From NCBI GenBank assembly GCA_010093685.1, contig MU006229.1, forward strand, positions 186,001 to 250,000: DNA of 64,000 nt, in the 5' to 3' direction. Positions 34,619-46,511 of the stretch are shown here, one piece after another. Position numbers and translations under genes: made by a program. The DNA comes from Ophiobolus disseminans (Eukaryota > Ascomycota > Dothideomycetes > Pleosporales > Phaeosphaeriaceae). Under the pieces are notes generated by a model. The model searched no databases and was not told where the DNA came from. It worked only from the letters and a program-made list of their open reading frames with translations. How positions within the stretch are numbered: the first letter of the stretch is position 1; the number at the start of each line of letters is the position of its first letter.

Positions 34619-36733
34619 ATGACCTCCAGCATGGAGCCCTTATCAATCGACTCGGTCGTCATCGAGCACGCGAACGAGATGTCATCCTCCCCACCTAGAA
34701 CTCCACCAAGTGAAGCAATTACCATCGACAAGCCAAAGCTCAAGGGCAGACAGCGGCTGCTCAATGGTTTACAACGCATGGGCTCGTCTCCGAGTTTGGC
34801 CGGCATGAGCAGGTCACGTTCGCACAGCCTAAGGAGTGGTGGAAAGGCGTCAATGTCTTGTGTATCGCTGGCATCACCAAGCTCGCCATACATCAATTCA
34901 TTTGGCAGCTCATACTCGTCGGAGCTGTCGAATGGCTATTCCACAGCTCCGACCTCGGTCGCGAACAGTCCTCTAGGCAGTCCATTATGGGACGAAAAGA
35001 CTCGTCTACGCATGCGAACCCCCGATCTACCCTCCTCAGTCCCTCTGCCGTCTGCTCGGCCGCTGTCGCGACACGGTATCGAGGCCGAGAGCGACTACTT
35101 CTCACGGCCTATCAGGAAGAACGTCCAAAAACGCCCCAACTTCAATTTCTGGGGCGATATGCCCACGGAGATCCGCATGCAGATCCTGCGATACCTCGAG
35201 CCGAAAGAAGTCGTTCGATGCTCGCGAGTGTCGCGGACATGGCACGCCATGTGCTTCGACGGTCAGCTCTGGAGCGACCTCGACACCAGCAACTTCTACC
35301 GCGATATCACAGCCGACGCCTTGGTCAATATCATAACATCGGCTGGTCCTTTCGTGAAGGACTTGAACCTGCGAGGCTGCGTGCAATTGAAGGAGCAGTG
35401 GAACAAAAATGGCTTTATTGAAGCTTGCCAGAACTTGGAAAACTTCTCACTGGAAGGGTGTCGCATCGATCGCACGTCGATTCACTGCTTTCTGCTCCAA
35501 AATAATCGCCTTGTTCACGTGAATCTGTCAGGGCTTGCTAACGCGTCAAACGCCGCGATGAAGATCATTGCAACGAATTGTCCGCGAGTTGAAGTTCTCA
35601 ACATTGCATGGTGCAACAATATCGATAATCGTGGCATCAAGAAGGTCATCAAGGGCTGCCCTAAGCTACGCGACCTGAAAGCCGATGAGGTGCGTGGCTG
35701 GGACGACGTTGAGCTTATGGCCGACTTATTCAAGCGTAATACATTGGAGCGCCTCGGGTTGATGAACTGTGATAGTCTCAATGACGAGTCACTTGCCGCG
35801 CTTATTGAGGGCGTAGACGAAGAAGTCGACGTCCTTACAGACCGGCCAATTGTGCCACCACGAAAGCTAAAGCATCTCGACCTAACACGCTGCCGCAGCA
35901 TCACCGATGTTGGACTGAAGACCCTCGTTGGCAACGTCCCAGACCTCGAAGGACTGCAGGTCTCCAAATGCGGTGGACTGACCGACGACGCCCTGATTGA
36001 CTTGCTGCCTACCGTGCCTGTGCTGACCCATCTGGATCTCGAAGAGTTGGACAGCCTCTCAAATGAAGTACTGAAAACACTAGCAGGGTCGCCATGCGCT
36101 CCTCACCTACGACATCTCTGCATCTCGTACTGCGAGAACCTCGGCGACGCAGGAATGCTCCCAACGCTCAAGGCCTGCATCCGCCTTTCGTCCCTCGAAA
36201 TGGACAACACCCGCATCTCCGACCTGGTTCTCACCGAAGCTGCGACCAGCATGCGCAACCGCAACCGCTCCGCACGTGGTCTGACTGCATCGGAGCGCCC
36301 CACCGTCGGTCTGCGCATCGTAGCCTTTGACTGTGCAAACGTAACCTGGACCGGCGTTCGAGAAGTCCTATCTCGAAACGCAGAAATCACACGTCCAGCC
36401 GCTAGCTCGAATTCCAAAGTAGCCACCTACCCTCGCGAAATCATCAACTTGAAGTGCTTCTACAACTGGCAACCCACCGTCGAGGAGCACACCAAGCGCG
36501 TACTACGGGGCGATTTCTCGGCTGCAGCGCGTCTGGAGCGCAAATGGGCTGATTGGATGATGTTAAATGAGGAAGCGGGCGTGGGTGGTGCTAATGCGCG
36601 GCGCAGACGACGGAGAGCGCGAGAAGCGCAGCTTATGCATGCTGATGAAGAGGAAGGTGGCGCTGGCGCTACTGGAGGTATTGGACGGCGCCGACGCGCG
36701 AGGAGTGGACCTGGTGGGTGTGTTGTTATGTGA
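34619..36733 (+). CDS. F-box and leucine-rich-repeat protein with C-terminal CaaX box
   Basis: A single exon gives 704 residues. The N-terminal 170 residues are Ser-rich and probably disordered and phosphorylated. The F-box follows at about 174-220 (FWGDMPTEIRMQILRYLEPK, then CSRVSRTWHAMCFDGQLW). At least ten cysteine-containing leucine-rich repeats follow (LNLRGCVQL, LEGCRI, LNIAWCNNID, LDLTRCRSITDVGLKTL, LCISYCENLGDAGM) to about residue 600. The C-terminus is strongly basic (ARRRRRRAR and GRRRRARSG) and ends CVVM, a CaaX prenylation signal next to a polybasic patch, as in animal FBXL2/FBXL20-type proteins. It should act as the substrate receptor of an SCF ubiquitin ligase, probably membrane-anchored. 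The ATG at 34619 is the first ATG; upstream frame would need a non-ATG start. Confidence 0.92.
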   Translation: MTSSMEPLSIDSVVIEHANEMSSSPPRTPPSEAITIDKPKLKGRQRLLNGLQRMGSSPSLAGMSRSRSHSLRSGGKASMSCVSLASPSSPYINSFGSSYSSELSNGYSTAPTSVANSPLGSPLWDEKTRLRMRTPDLPSSVPLPSARPLSRHGIEAESDYFSRPIRKNVQKRPNFNFWGDMPTEIRMQILRYLEPKEVVRCSRVSRTWHAMCFDGQLWSDLDTSNFYRDITADALVNIITSAGPFVKDLNLRGCVQLKEQWNKNGFIEACQNLENFSLEGCRIDRTSIHCFLLQNNRLVHVNLSGLANASNAAMKIIATNCPRVEVLNIAWCNNIDNRGIKKVIKGCPKLRDLKADEVRGWDDVELMADLFKRNTLERLGLMNCDSLNDESLAALIEGVDEEVDVLTDRPIVPPRKLKHLDLTRCRSITDVGLKTLVGNVPDLEGLQVSKCGGLTDDALIDLLPTVPVLTHLDLEELDSLSNEVLKTLAGSPCAPHLRHLCISYCENLGDAGMLPTLKACIRLSSLEMDNTRISDLVLTEAATSMRNRNRSARGLTASERPTVGLRIVAFDCANVTWTGVREVLSRNAEITRPAASSNSKVATYPREIINLKCFYNWQPTVEEHTKRVLRGDFSAAARLERKWADWMMLNEEAGVGGANARRRRRRAREAQLMHADEEEGGAGATGGIGRRRRARSGPGGCVVM

Positions 36734-37266
36734 GCGTGCATTTGCTGGTTTTTGATTGCTTCGAGCATTTTTGCGAGACGTTGCATCCGGTGGTGTGGTG
36801 GGTTCGTTGTCCACGTACATATAGCACGGTGTCTGCTTTTTGTACAGAGGTAGTATACATGAGCGGTACAGGCTCTGGGTTTTGTTCAAGTTGCATTGAG
36901 CGGAGTGGGACATTTTGTTTCTTGGGATAGAAAGGTCGAGTGATGGTTTCCTCCCTTGCTAGTTACATACGTATATTTGCACATAGATTCGTTGTATCAA
37001 TCTTCGTTGTCCTCAAAATTCGGATATATAACTCTGAAATGAGGTCCTTTCACTACAGAGTGTTATACATCAATAGATGTTGCTTCACTAAGATGCTGAA
37101 GAAAGTGCTCGATATGAGATCGCGCTAGCTTACTAAGCCGTTGCGCCACCAAACCATTGCGAGTGCACTTGCCCTTGTCATCGTCAACTACACAAAAGCA
37201 ACTCGAATACACGCGCCATTCAATCAAGAGACCGAAACGGACTAAACCGCTTATCGAGTCTTGAAA
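36734..37266. other. Intergenic, nothing recognised
   Basis: 0.53 kb, AT-rich in the middle. Holds the 3' UTR of the F-box/LRR gene and the promoter of the AlkB-like gene. Confidence 0.45.
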
Positions 37267-38080
37267 ATGTCAGAACAAGGCACGAATGAGAGATTACAAG
37301 CATTCCGCATACCCAGCCTTCCACCAGACTTCTACTACATCCCAGACTTCATCTCCGCGGAAGAAGAAGCATCGATATTACAAAAAGTACGTCCTTCCTC
37401 GCTGCACACCCAGGTCTTCATTTAAAGCCGGAACTTTCAGCATTCCCAAACTGCACAACATCTAACCCTAACTCAAGATCCCCTCAAACCGCTGGACCCA
37501 CCTCACCCACCGGCGCCTACAAGCCCACCCATCCACCCTGACCAAATCCAACACCCTCCTCGCCGCGCCTTTGCCCACATACCTCACCTCCTCCATCTTG
37601 CCGCGCTTCAACGCCTTGAGCATTTTCGATGACACCCCGCACCAAGCGCCAAATCACGTGCTCATCAACGAGTATAAACCGGGCGAGGGCATCATGCCAC
37701 ACGAAGACGGACTAGCGTATGCGCCTGTCGTAGCGACTGTTAGTCTGGGTGGGAGCATGGTGTTGGATATTTCGGCAAAGGCAGATGGTCATCAAGAAAA
37801 CTTCGAACTCCCCGCTAGGATATTTCAGGAACCCCGATCGCTGCTGATTACGACTGGGTCTGCGTATTGCGACCTCATGCATGGTATTGCGGCGGTCGAG
37901 GTAGATGAGGACTTGGGTGCTGGGAGCGTTGCGAATTGGGGGTTGTTGGGGGATAAGGAGGGCATTGAAGGGATGAGCGGGAGGAGTGTTAGGGCGACGA
38001 GGGTGAGTTTGACGTTCAGGGATGTGATGAGGGTTAGTAAGGCGGCGAGTAAAGTGCTGGGGGGGTTGGGGAGGAGGTGA
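37267..38080 (+). CDS. AlkB-like 2-oxoglutarate/Fe(II) dioxygenase (ALKBH6 type)
   Basis: Two exons (37267-37386, 37478-38080) give 240 residues. The start LPPDFYYIPDFISAEEEASI is typical of AlkB homologues. The iron site is HED at 115-117 (GIMPHEDG), with the distal His in CDLMHGI. The C-terminal RATRVSLTFRDVMRV supplies the arginine that binds 2-oxoglutarate. NHVLINEYKPGEGIMPHEDG is the signature stretch of the ALKBH6 subgroup. The enzyme type oxidatively demethylates nucleic acids or proteins; the substrate of the fungal ALKBH6 group is not known to me. No targeting signal. Confidence 0.92.
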
Positions 38081-39693
38081 GATGGGATGTGTGTTTGGGG
38101 ATGGTACGTAAGTTCTTTAATGTGGTGGGATATTTAAACGTTAATGAGGCGTTGAGGTTTTCGACAGACTGGACGATAGGAAACTACGCTTGCAGTGTCA
38201 TGTATCGCTCACCTCGGAAACGGCATGCATTGCAACATAAAGCTTGCCGTGGGCTTGTCTTTTGCGCGCTCGCACCACACGGGCGGATTGCTTGGCCATG
38301 GACAATCTAGCTATCGATAGAAGCCGAAAGGGCGTCGACGGTGGTACACGTCGCAGGTGTAGCAGATGAGATGGTCAGGAAGATAGTGGTACAAACAAAT
38401 CACCAGAAATCTCGCTCTTCCGAACTCATTACCCGCCTTGTTTGTCACCACGAAAGGATTTTGCTGGAACGGAGCGGCTGCCGCAATATTCGATTCGCCA
38501 CGGCGAGAGTCGCTAGGGCTACGGGTGGAAGAAGATCTAAGCATGGAGAACTTTGCTTCTTGGAGAAGTGCCATAAGTTGTGATATCGGACAGCGAGGGT
38601 TGGTTTCGCACACCCCATATAGTTGCGTATTGGCCTCGTGGATTATGTGAAGAGATAGAAGTGGTGGCATTATTTCTTCGTCTGTAATGTGATGGTTTTT
38701 CGCATTTATTCATGAGCAAGTTGTTTTTCCTTGATGCACGTATTCTGCGAATCGTGGTACTCAAGTTCGTTTCCGTCGATGCTGTTGGCTGCTCATCAAG
38801 CGGAATGATGGGAAAGCTTCACATGAACTTTGTACAATGTAGTATTGTTTAACGAGAGATACGGGAAGGATGATGGAGCTCTCAGGTGCCCTTGTGTATG
38901 TCTTGCGTTCCCGAGGTTTTGTCTTGAACACTAGGCGAGAAGCGGAAAGGCGGACAAATTAAACTGGATCGTCTCCCGGCCTCCTGCTCTGCAGTCATGA
39001 CTGCACTCAGTCCGTCATTCATGTCGTGTATTCAGTACGATTCAGATTTACAAATAACACAGTGCGCTATCATGAAGCATCGTAAATTCCCTGTCCTCGA
39101 TTCGTCTGATGTACTTACAAGTTTCGACAACAAAGCACACAGCCGGTGGCGGTGATTCTTTGCACAACTATGCCTTGGACCGGAGTACGAATGACGAGCC
39201 AGACCACAAATCATACTGAGATTTTGATGCATCGCATAGACGAGATCTATACTCGAAAGAGAAGGTGCAAACCGCAAGGCTGCTTCGATCCTTCTCAATT
39301 CGGCGACGAGACGTCTTCTACTGGACGCACGACCGCCCTTGCTGCTCATGGCGTTGGAAATGATCCGTAGAAAGAGCCACGCCACCACGCCACCATAGCG
39401 ACTTATACGAATTTGGTGTTGCTGCACCCACCGGTGAGTGGGGCGCAGGGGCGCCACATGCGCAGTTCTGTGCCTGGGGTTGGGCACACTTCCTGCTAAG
39501 CCTCGTCCTCGGGAACTTCGAATTAAGCCTTACTAGCAGCCTCCCCTACACCGCGATCCTAAATCGGGAACTATCAGGCGAGCAGATAACTAGCTTCCTG
39601 TATCAACTTTCTTATTAAGACCCACCCATTAGTCCTATATTTTCATGAACGTACCTGCTCGACTACTGTCGATAGCACTCCAAACATCACATC
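38081..39693. other. Intergenic, only unsupported short frames
   Basis: 1.6 kb. Minus-strand frames at 38311-38670 (119 residues) and 39032-39487 (151 residues) exist but show no motif, signal peptide or intron support. I would not annotate them without transcript data. Confidence 0.4.
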
Positions 39694-42342
39694 ATGCCTA
39701 TAGATTCAAAGGCCTTGAGGACGGCGGAAGAGAAGGGGATGAACCAGGCAAGACAGCAGTCCATGAAGACTTTTGAGGACTTGTACGCGGAGCCGCCACC
39801 ATACAGCTCGGTACCCTCCTCTGCACAGGCATCCACTTCCAGTGCTGATGCGAAAACCAGTGTCCCGACTACTGAAGAGTTAAATTTCCAGCCAAGTCCA
39901 CTCGAGATACCGACGCCTGCGGAGTGCATCGCTCATCTCAAGTTACTACACGCGTTCGCTAAGCTGAGACACGACATCGGAAATCGGGATGGCTTGTTTG
40001 GCATCAGTATGGAGAAGGTGAACGGAAGCCACGAGCAGCTTGCAGATCCGATAGCTGCCAACTCTGCATCTCACTCTGGTGGAGTACACGAGCAGGACGC
40101 CACACAAAGTGCACTTGGTCCAGATGGAGTCGAAAACGCTGCCGCTTCCGATGGAACTTTTGCGGAACGAGTCCGAGACAAGCGGTGGTCTGTCTTTGTT
40201 ACCAAGGCCGTCGATCGATACGAGAAGTGGTTCGCTGGATACTCAATTTCTTCGAGCGTGTGGTTGTCGCCTATCAGGAAGAGCGATTTCGAAACTAGTG
40301 TTTACGGAGTCTCCGATGATAAGCCTCGTAGTAAGTGTTTCTCACATCAGGTTCAGAACTTTCAGCGTTCAAACTCATACTGACAGCGATGTAGTAAGCA
40401 AATTCGCCGTCGAAGGTGATGGATATGAACTGCAGTCAGATTTTCGCCTACCGCCACTCGATGTGCTTATGGTCTGGCATAGTCACATGCTGAACCCGAG
40501 GACCTTCCTTGAAGACTGTATTCGACCCACAAATCATCGGCTATGGCGAACAGCCTTCCCATGGCAGGCAATCTATAGTTCTATCGACGACCAGACCTTC
40601 GAGTATAGCCAGGAGGACACACTACCATTCCGGCATTCTACCGGATGCAAATGGGATCCCCTCAAAGAAGATGGTTTGAAGAAGATTCATTGCCCAAGAT
40701 GCACCGAAAGCAACAGCGTTCCATGGACACAGCCGCCCGTCATGTTTGGACCAGGGGCGCTTGAAGCTTATCTTACAGACGACTTGGGCTATGCAGGTTC
40801 AGCTTTTCAACACTCGTGCTCGTCTTGTGGTTTGATCATCACACATGAGAAACTCCGCGTTGGGAAATTCTGCGATGACTCCGAGAGTTTGATGCAGTCT
40901 GAACGTCCGCTTGCCGGTACGATCTTGAATCTCTGGGGCGAGCCAGCAGGTACGTAGGCCAACATTATTGCTGCAATCCTGCATATGACCCGCAATTAAT
41001 CGCCGTGTAGGTACTACCAAAGGCAAGACTCTCGGAACTCACGATCACTTCTTCCCAAATCGCGTCATTGAAAACCACCCAGCTCTCAGAGCTTCAGCTC
41101 TCCGTTCACAGATGGAAATAGCCACCGTTGAGTCTATCAAGAAAGAGTTCGAACAGCTCATGCGCAACAAGTATGCAGTCTTGTTGGTGAACCAGGAGCA
41201 GAAGAGACCTGAATTCATTGCAAAGAGTAGTCGCATCGCAGTGCGCAAGGTCTTGAGCCACTATTGGGACAACTCTAGCGCTTTGGGCATCGACCTTGTC
41301 GGAGCGGTTCTGCGACAGGGTTCCTTCGTCCAAAAGATGGTGAAGTTGGACTGGCTAAGAAGCCCAGGAGTGATGAAGACGGCACAGAGGCTGATCGTAA
41401 AGTACCATCGATTTGTACGGATTGCAGCCGAAAACCCAAGGAAGATGGTCGTGCCAACTCTCGACGTTGACCTAGCATGGGTAAGTCTGCACTTTCCTTA
41501 CCACCCCCCTTGACTCCCCAAGCTCCCCACCACATTCTCAGTATCCTAACTCCAATCCCCAGCACACACACCAACTCACTCCGAAAATCTACTACCGCTA
41601 CACGCTCGCCGAAACTAAGAAATTCCTCAACCACGATGACAAAGTCCCCGAATCAAACCTCCACACCTCTTTCCAATGGACCGCCCTCGCCTACGAGAAG
41701 AAATACGGCCAGCCCTACTCCGAATGCAGCTGCTGGTACTGCGAATGCACGCGCGAGCCCCTGCGCTCGAACTTCCTGTCGAAGCTAAGTTCGCGCCGCG
41801 CGAGCCTGAGTGTGGAGAAACTGGATGAGAAGGGCTTTACGAAAGATGCGTTCAACGGCCCGCATGTCAGTGCGCACAATGCACTTCCGCCCGCAACCCC
41901 AGAACAACGCAGAAAAGAACTCGAAGCCCTCGACCTGCAATACGCAAAAGTCCTAAAGCGCTACCAGAAACAAAAATCCCCCTCCTCCTCAAAACCCCCC
42001 TCCAAATCCACAGCAGACCCCTACTACGGCGCATACGGCTACCCAATGATGTACCCCATGCCCATGTACATTCCCTACGGCGCAGATCCCAGCTGTCCCA
42101 CGCACGCGGGCGGCGGCGGAGGCAGTGTGGGCGCTTGTGTGGCGGCGACGTGTTGCGATGCGGCGAGTGCGGGCGCGTGTGCGGGCGGAGAGGGGACGCC
42201 GGGGTGTGCGGCGAGTTGTGGGGGGCATGGGGATGCGGGTGGGGGGTGTGGGACGTGTGGTGGTGGTGGGAGTGGGGGGGATGGAGGGGGAGGAGGGGAT
42301 GGGGGAGGGGGAGGTGGCGGGTGTGGTGGTGGTGGAGGATGA
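39694..42342 (+). CDS. Glycine-rich-domain-containing protein (GRDP/DUF1399 type) with Gly/Cys-rich tail
   Basis: Four exons (39694-40330, 40395-40949, 41011-41480, 41563-42342) give 813 residues. The conserved part carries the repeated WHSHMLNPRTF-type signature (LMVWHSHMLNPR in exon 2, DLAWHTHQLTPKIYYRYT across the exon 3/4 junction), a CPRC/CSSCG zinc-binding-like pair in exon 2 and SECSCWYCEC in exon 4. These are hallmarks of fungal and plant GRDP proteins (DUF1399). The last 75 residues are almost pure Gly with Cys pairs, preceded by a YGAYGYPMMYPMPMYIPY stretch. No signal peptide or transmembrane segment. In plants the family is linked to stress and development; the fungal role is unclear to me. 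Confidence 0.9.
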
Positions 42343-42562
42343 AGGGAGGTGTTGGTAGGGGTTGGGAGATCTTGAGGTATTGATAGCTTTTATCTGTCAA
42401 CTTGTTTCTGAAGAGTAGTCGAGTTGTATGTAATGGAATGGAAGAAGTGGATGATTTCATTCAAGTAGTATATTAATCCTTGGGTATCTCGTATGCATAT
42501 ACATCAAACTGACTCATCTTCCCTTCCTACCTTCTATCCAACCCCGCTCCCACCCCATCCAC

Positions 42563-43687
42563 CTACTTAATCTTCCCAATCCTCTTCTTCGCAATCCTAA
42601 TCTTCCCATCCACCCTCTCCACATCCTCCTCCAACAACCCCAGCATAGCATTCTGCTCCACAATTTCCGTATTAATCGCCACGCCCATCTCCCTCATGCG
42701 CCTCACCACAGTCGTAAGATCGACCACATCCTCATCCTGGTCCGCGATAATCTGTTTCTGGAGTTGCAACACGCCCTCGTTGTCCAATTCGCGGGTTTTG
42801 TCGGTCTCTTGTGGAGCGCCGAGGACGCGGCGGCCTGTGGGTTTAGTGGCGCCTTTGAAGAGGCCGGCTTTTTGCTCTTGGGTTACGGCTGCAGAGGAGG
42901 TTGATGAGGAGGATGTGCCGGAAATGGCGGCTTTGATGGCCATGCTGTTTAGCACGCTTTCGAGGCCATCCTTCTCTTTCTTCAGACCAGAGATCATGTC
43001 TCTGCGGCGCCGGATTTCGCCGTCGCCGAGTTTGTCGCCGGACCACGAGTCGCTTGAGGTTCCGCTGAGGCGGCCGAGGCCTTCTTCTAGGGCTGATATT
43101 AGTGTGCCAGCGCGGATGAGGCTTTGTTTTGCTTTTGCGGCGGCTTCGTGTTGGGCTGTGGCGGCGGTGGCTTGTTCTCTTGCTGTTAGCCAGCGTCGTG
43201 CATCTTGTAGGCTTCCCTTTAAGTCTCCGTGCTTGTCTAGCCAATCTGACGAGTCTCTTACGCGGTCCTTTCCGAACTGCGATCCCGGCAAGTTTGGCGC
43301 CTTCTTGCTGTCCTTGTCGTCGAGCTCGAGGAAGTCGCGGTACGGCTTACTAATACGCCACCGCCCGTCCTCGGCAATTTCTATAGCGCGCAGGTATGCT
43401 TCTAGGCCAGCGCGCCGCTTCTCGATGGCATCTGGCGTCGCTGTGCCGCCAAGGCCAAGAAATCCCCCGATACCCCACGACTTTGCCGGGACGGCGGCGG
43501 GTGGTGCTGAGCCAACCGTGGAGCGAAGGGAGGCATCGAGCGCCGAGAAGTCGGAGTAACGTTTCGCGACATTTGTGGCTGTACGTGGGAACGGGTGCTC
43601 GATCTTGACGGTGTACTCGGTATATGATTTGCCGTGTTCCGGTGTCTTCTCGTGCGTCGCGGGTATGCTGATCTTGAGGGGTGCCAT
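42563..43687 (-). CDS. Vam7-like PX-domain Qc-SNARE for vacuole fusion
   Basis: A single exon gives 374 residues. An N-terminal PX domain (about 1-120; LKISIPATHEK, VKIEHPFPRTATNVAKRYSD, then FGKDRVRD-type linker) binds PI3P. The middle part is Ala/Ser-rich with helices. The C-terminal 65 residues form a t-SNARE coiled coil (LQKQIIADQDEDVVDLTTVV onward, heptad pattern, with the zero-layer Gln at EQNAM) and there is no transmembrane anchor, exactly as in Vam7. The protein joins Vam3, Vti1 and Nyv1 homologues in vacuolar membrane fusion. The ATG at 43687 starts MAPLKISIP, a typical PX start; upstream open frame has no homology. Confidence 0.93.
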   Translation of the reverse strand: MAPLKISIPATHEKTPEHGKSYTEYTVKIEHPFPRTATNVAKRYSDFSALDASLRSTVGSAPPAAVPAKSWGIGGFLGLGGTATPDAIEKRRAGLEAYLRAIEIAEDGRWRISKPYRDFLELDDKDSKKAPNLPGSQFGKDRVRDSSDWLDKHGDLKGSLQDARRWLTAREQATAATAQHEAAAKAKQSLIRAGTLISALEEGLGRLSGTSSDSWSGDKLGDGEIRRRRDMISGLKKEKDGLESVLNSMAIKAAISGTSSSSTSSAAVTQEQKAGLFKGATKPTGRRVLGAPQETDKTRELDNEGVLQLQKQIIADQDEDVVDLTTVVRRMREMGVAINTEIVEQNAMLGLLEEDVERVDGKIRIAKKRIGKIK

Positions 43688-44207
43688 GGCTGTGCAAGTG
43701 TGCGGGAGAAGGTGGAGGGAGGGTGTGAGGTGTGAGTAAGGTGTGGATGCAGGCGGCCGTGTCACAGTGCACAGGTGCAGGTGCCTGCGCCCGTCGCGTG
43801 CTGTGACTGCGCGTCTGGTGTAGCGAGGTGATGGCTTGTTCGCGTGACCCAAGGTGTCAGACTGTTTGATACTGTTCAAGTGTTCTTATGCTCATATGCA
43901 TGTATGTGCCAAAAGTGTGAGGAGAAAGAGAGCCTGTTAAGAAAATCAAGGGTCCAGTTCCAGCATCCATGCAAGGCTGACGTCGTTGGAGCTAGCGCCA
44001 CGTGCGTCACCTCGGCAACTTTCATCACACTCAACGGTCGTCTCAATGGGCTTCAGATAGTCACATCACCACCTTGCATTAGCCTCATCATTTGACTAGG
44101 AAGACAGTGAAATTCCGTTGCTCGGTCTCTGTCTAATCCGGGTATCCTCTAAGTCACATCTTATATGCACGCAATGTCTGCCCTATCGCCTGTCTAGACT
44201 GCTTGCT
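43688..44207. other. Intergenic, nothing recognised
   Basis: 0.52 kb between the Vam7 start and the 3' end of the glycosidase-like gene. Confidence 0.45.
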
Positions 44208-46511
44208 CTAGAACTTCTCGCGATGCACCGCTAAGAACGTCAAGCTCCACAGCTGCCGCACATTGCTCTCCGTCGATGTGATCGCGCCGAGCGGGACAGC
44301 CTTGAACTTGCTTCCGTCGTACGACCAGCTCCACACCTCGTGGCTGAGCTGCGCGCGGTTGGCGTCAATGGTGTCCCAGAGACGATTGTACGCGGAGAGC
44401 ACCTTGGAGTGGAGGTCTTTATTGGTGCAGAATTCTAAAGCATCTTGTTAGTGTCTGTAGGAGCAGTAGTCTCAAGGCGATGAGGACGACTTACCAGGGT
44501 GATTATCTCCTGTACAGCGACCGAGCTGTCGGCCTAGACCGGCTCCCATCATGGCGAGCTGCCAGCTCCACACAACAGTCCCATGATACTCACCTTGCGC
44601 GAACATGTTCCTAAAATCAGCGTCGGTAGCGTACGCGGGATTAGCAACCACAAGACCGACGTCAGTCGACAAGCCTGCGGGAAACGGCTGCAGGATGTGA
44701 TCCGCAGTCTGACTCAAGAACGAGCTGAGTTGCTCCTGATGCGTTGTGTTGAGGAAGAAGTGTCGGAAGCAATCGTCAGTGTTCATGACTGGTACAGGTC
44801 CTCCTGAGTTAATCGAGCCACCAAGAGCAAGACCATAGTACTTGACATCTCCAGTGATTGTGTCCGCATTCGTATCAATGCCGAGTCTGGACGTCAACAC
44901 ATACTCTCGCACACGAGCTTTTGCGTCTGATTCAGACACGTTGATCTCGAAAAAGCGCAGCGTCTCATCCTCCCAGATGTTGGCCTGTTTATCTGCAAGG
45001 TCCTTCCAGTCCGGATGATCTGGGAAGAAACCGGCGCGGCTGAGCGCAGCGATGGCGCGAAGACCTGCAGGAACAAGAGCAGTATTAACGTCGTAGGGCG
45101 TGCGACCTCCTCCAAGACCGTAGTTTGAATCGCGCCACTGGCCTACCATCTCGCCGTTGCGCAGGGAGATGAGGTTCTCCTTGGTCTGACTGTTGGCAAA
45201 CGGGGCAGCGATGCGCATAATCTTCTCGGCTGTGACTTGAGCAAGCCGAGTATACGTCCAGCCCTTATTTTCGGGGAGAAAAGTGGCCACCTTTTCGAAG
45301 AAAGCCTTCGCGTTCTGTTGGCCAGGCTTGGTATCGAGGAAGTAGCGCTGCATCGCGATGGGCAGAAGGAAGTCCGTGTCCACCATCTTGTAGTCGCAGC
45401 GTGGTTCCGCAGATATGATGCCCTCTTTCTTGTTGAGGTAAGACGCGTAGTCGCCCAACACCTCCTCGTGGCAAACGGTGCCGTCGTTGTGGTTGATGCG
45501 CTCAACAACAGCTGCAATGACTGCCTCGATGGCATCGTGGCTGAGGATATCCTGCATGAGAAGCATCGAGATCATGCTGTCACGCCCAAAGTAAGTCAAG
45601 AAGCGCCACGTTCCAGCCAGAAGCTTGTTTTTGTACGATAGGAATGCCAGCGAGGTAGTTAAGTCAGGGTTTTGCGAGAGGAGCGGCTTTGCGGCATCGG
45701 CGAGGACCTCCTGAGGACTCAACTGATCAAGTTGAGGATAGTTGTACGAGACCTCGACCTTGTAGTCACCTTGTCCAAAGCCCAGAGTCCATTTCTCACC
45801 GCGGTTGATAGTGATTGTCTGGGCGCCGTTCAGCGGAGTGAAGTGCATCGTCGATTTAGTAACGCCATCAAACCACAAGCGATCGATCGAGGCACTGCCG
45901 TCGGTGTACTGCAAGAAACCGAAGCTGTCCTGGAAAGCCTGATCGATTTTGCCGCCCTCAGCAAACTCTCGAAGACTGCGAATGCTGCCCAGAATCGGAA
46001 CCGCAAGGATGGCTGAGTCGTTGAAGTGGAGTACCGAAGTCACGCCCACGCGCGGATTACCGCCAGAACCGGCCTCGTAGATGGGGTCGAAGGCCTCTCC
46101 GGACTTGCTGCCGTCAGACTTGGCCGTCACGGAAAGCGAACCGGCTTGGCCGCTCCCAGACTCAAACTGCGCAAAGGCTCCGCTGTTGCCAGCAGGCCAT
46201 GCTACCAGCAACCGAGGCTTGACGACGCTGAGCTTGTCGCCAGACCGAGGGCTCGTTACGATCACGTGTACGCTCTGGTGGCAGTCCGAGTAGAAGTAAT
46301 TGGCGTGCGGTCCATCCGGAACAGATAGGCGCGACGCAGCTTCGGGACAGGAGGTGGGAGGATTAGTATAAGGAGGCGGGTCTTTCAAGATTGAAGGAGC
46401 TTGAGGAGTTCGCGGAGCGAGCGCGGCAGCGGAAGCTAGCAAGAACGTTGCTATTGTGATCATGAAGACCATAGCCGCTATAGCAACTACGTTAGAGGAA
46501 GGTTTGAACAT
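44208..46511 (-). CDS. Six-hairpin glycosidase-like protein with N-terminal membrane segment
   Basis: Two exons (46511-44495, 44434-44208) give 747 residues. One hydrophobic segment at about 8-31 (VVAIAAMVFMITIATFLLAS) is a signal anchor or signal peptide, so the bulk is luminal or extracellular. The conserved core resembles the (alpha/alpha)6 barrel of glycogen-debranching-type enzymes: FLTYFGRDSMISMLLMQDIL, then NHNDGTVCHEEVLGDYASYL with candidate acid residues, YKMVDTDFLLPIAMQRYFLD, and GGGRTPYDVNTALVPAGLRA. The C-terminus VWSWQLAMMGAGLGRQLGR is well ordered. I cannot assign a GH family number. Substrate unknown. Large size without a separate binding module. Confidence 0.75.

Noticed and set aside
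37080..37160. tRNA-like A-box on the minus strand (GGTGGCGCAACGGC ... TAGCGCGATCTCAT).
   Set aside because: The D-loop would carry a ten-base insertion, the anticodon stem is poor, and no T-arm (GGTTCGA-type) follows.
41867..42460. Pro/His-rich minus-strand frame of 197 residues.
   Set aside because: It is the reverse complement of the Gly-rich tail of the GRDP gene; its composition follows from the G-rich repeat.
42696..43559. 287-residue plus-strand frame.
   Set aside because: Antisense of the Vam7-like gene, whose PX and SNARE motifs are unambiguous.
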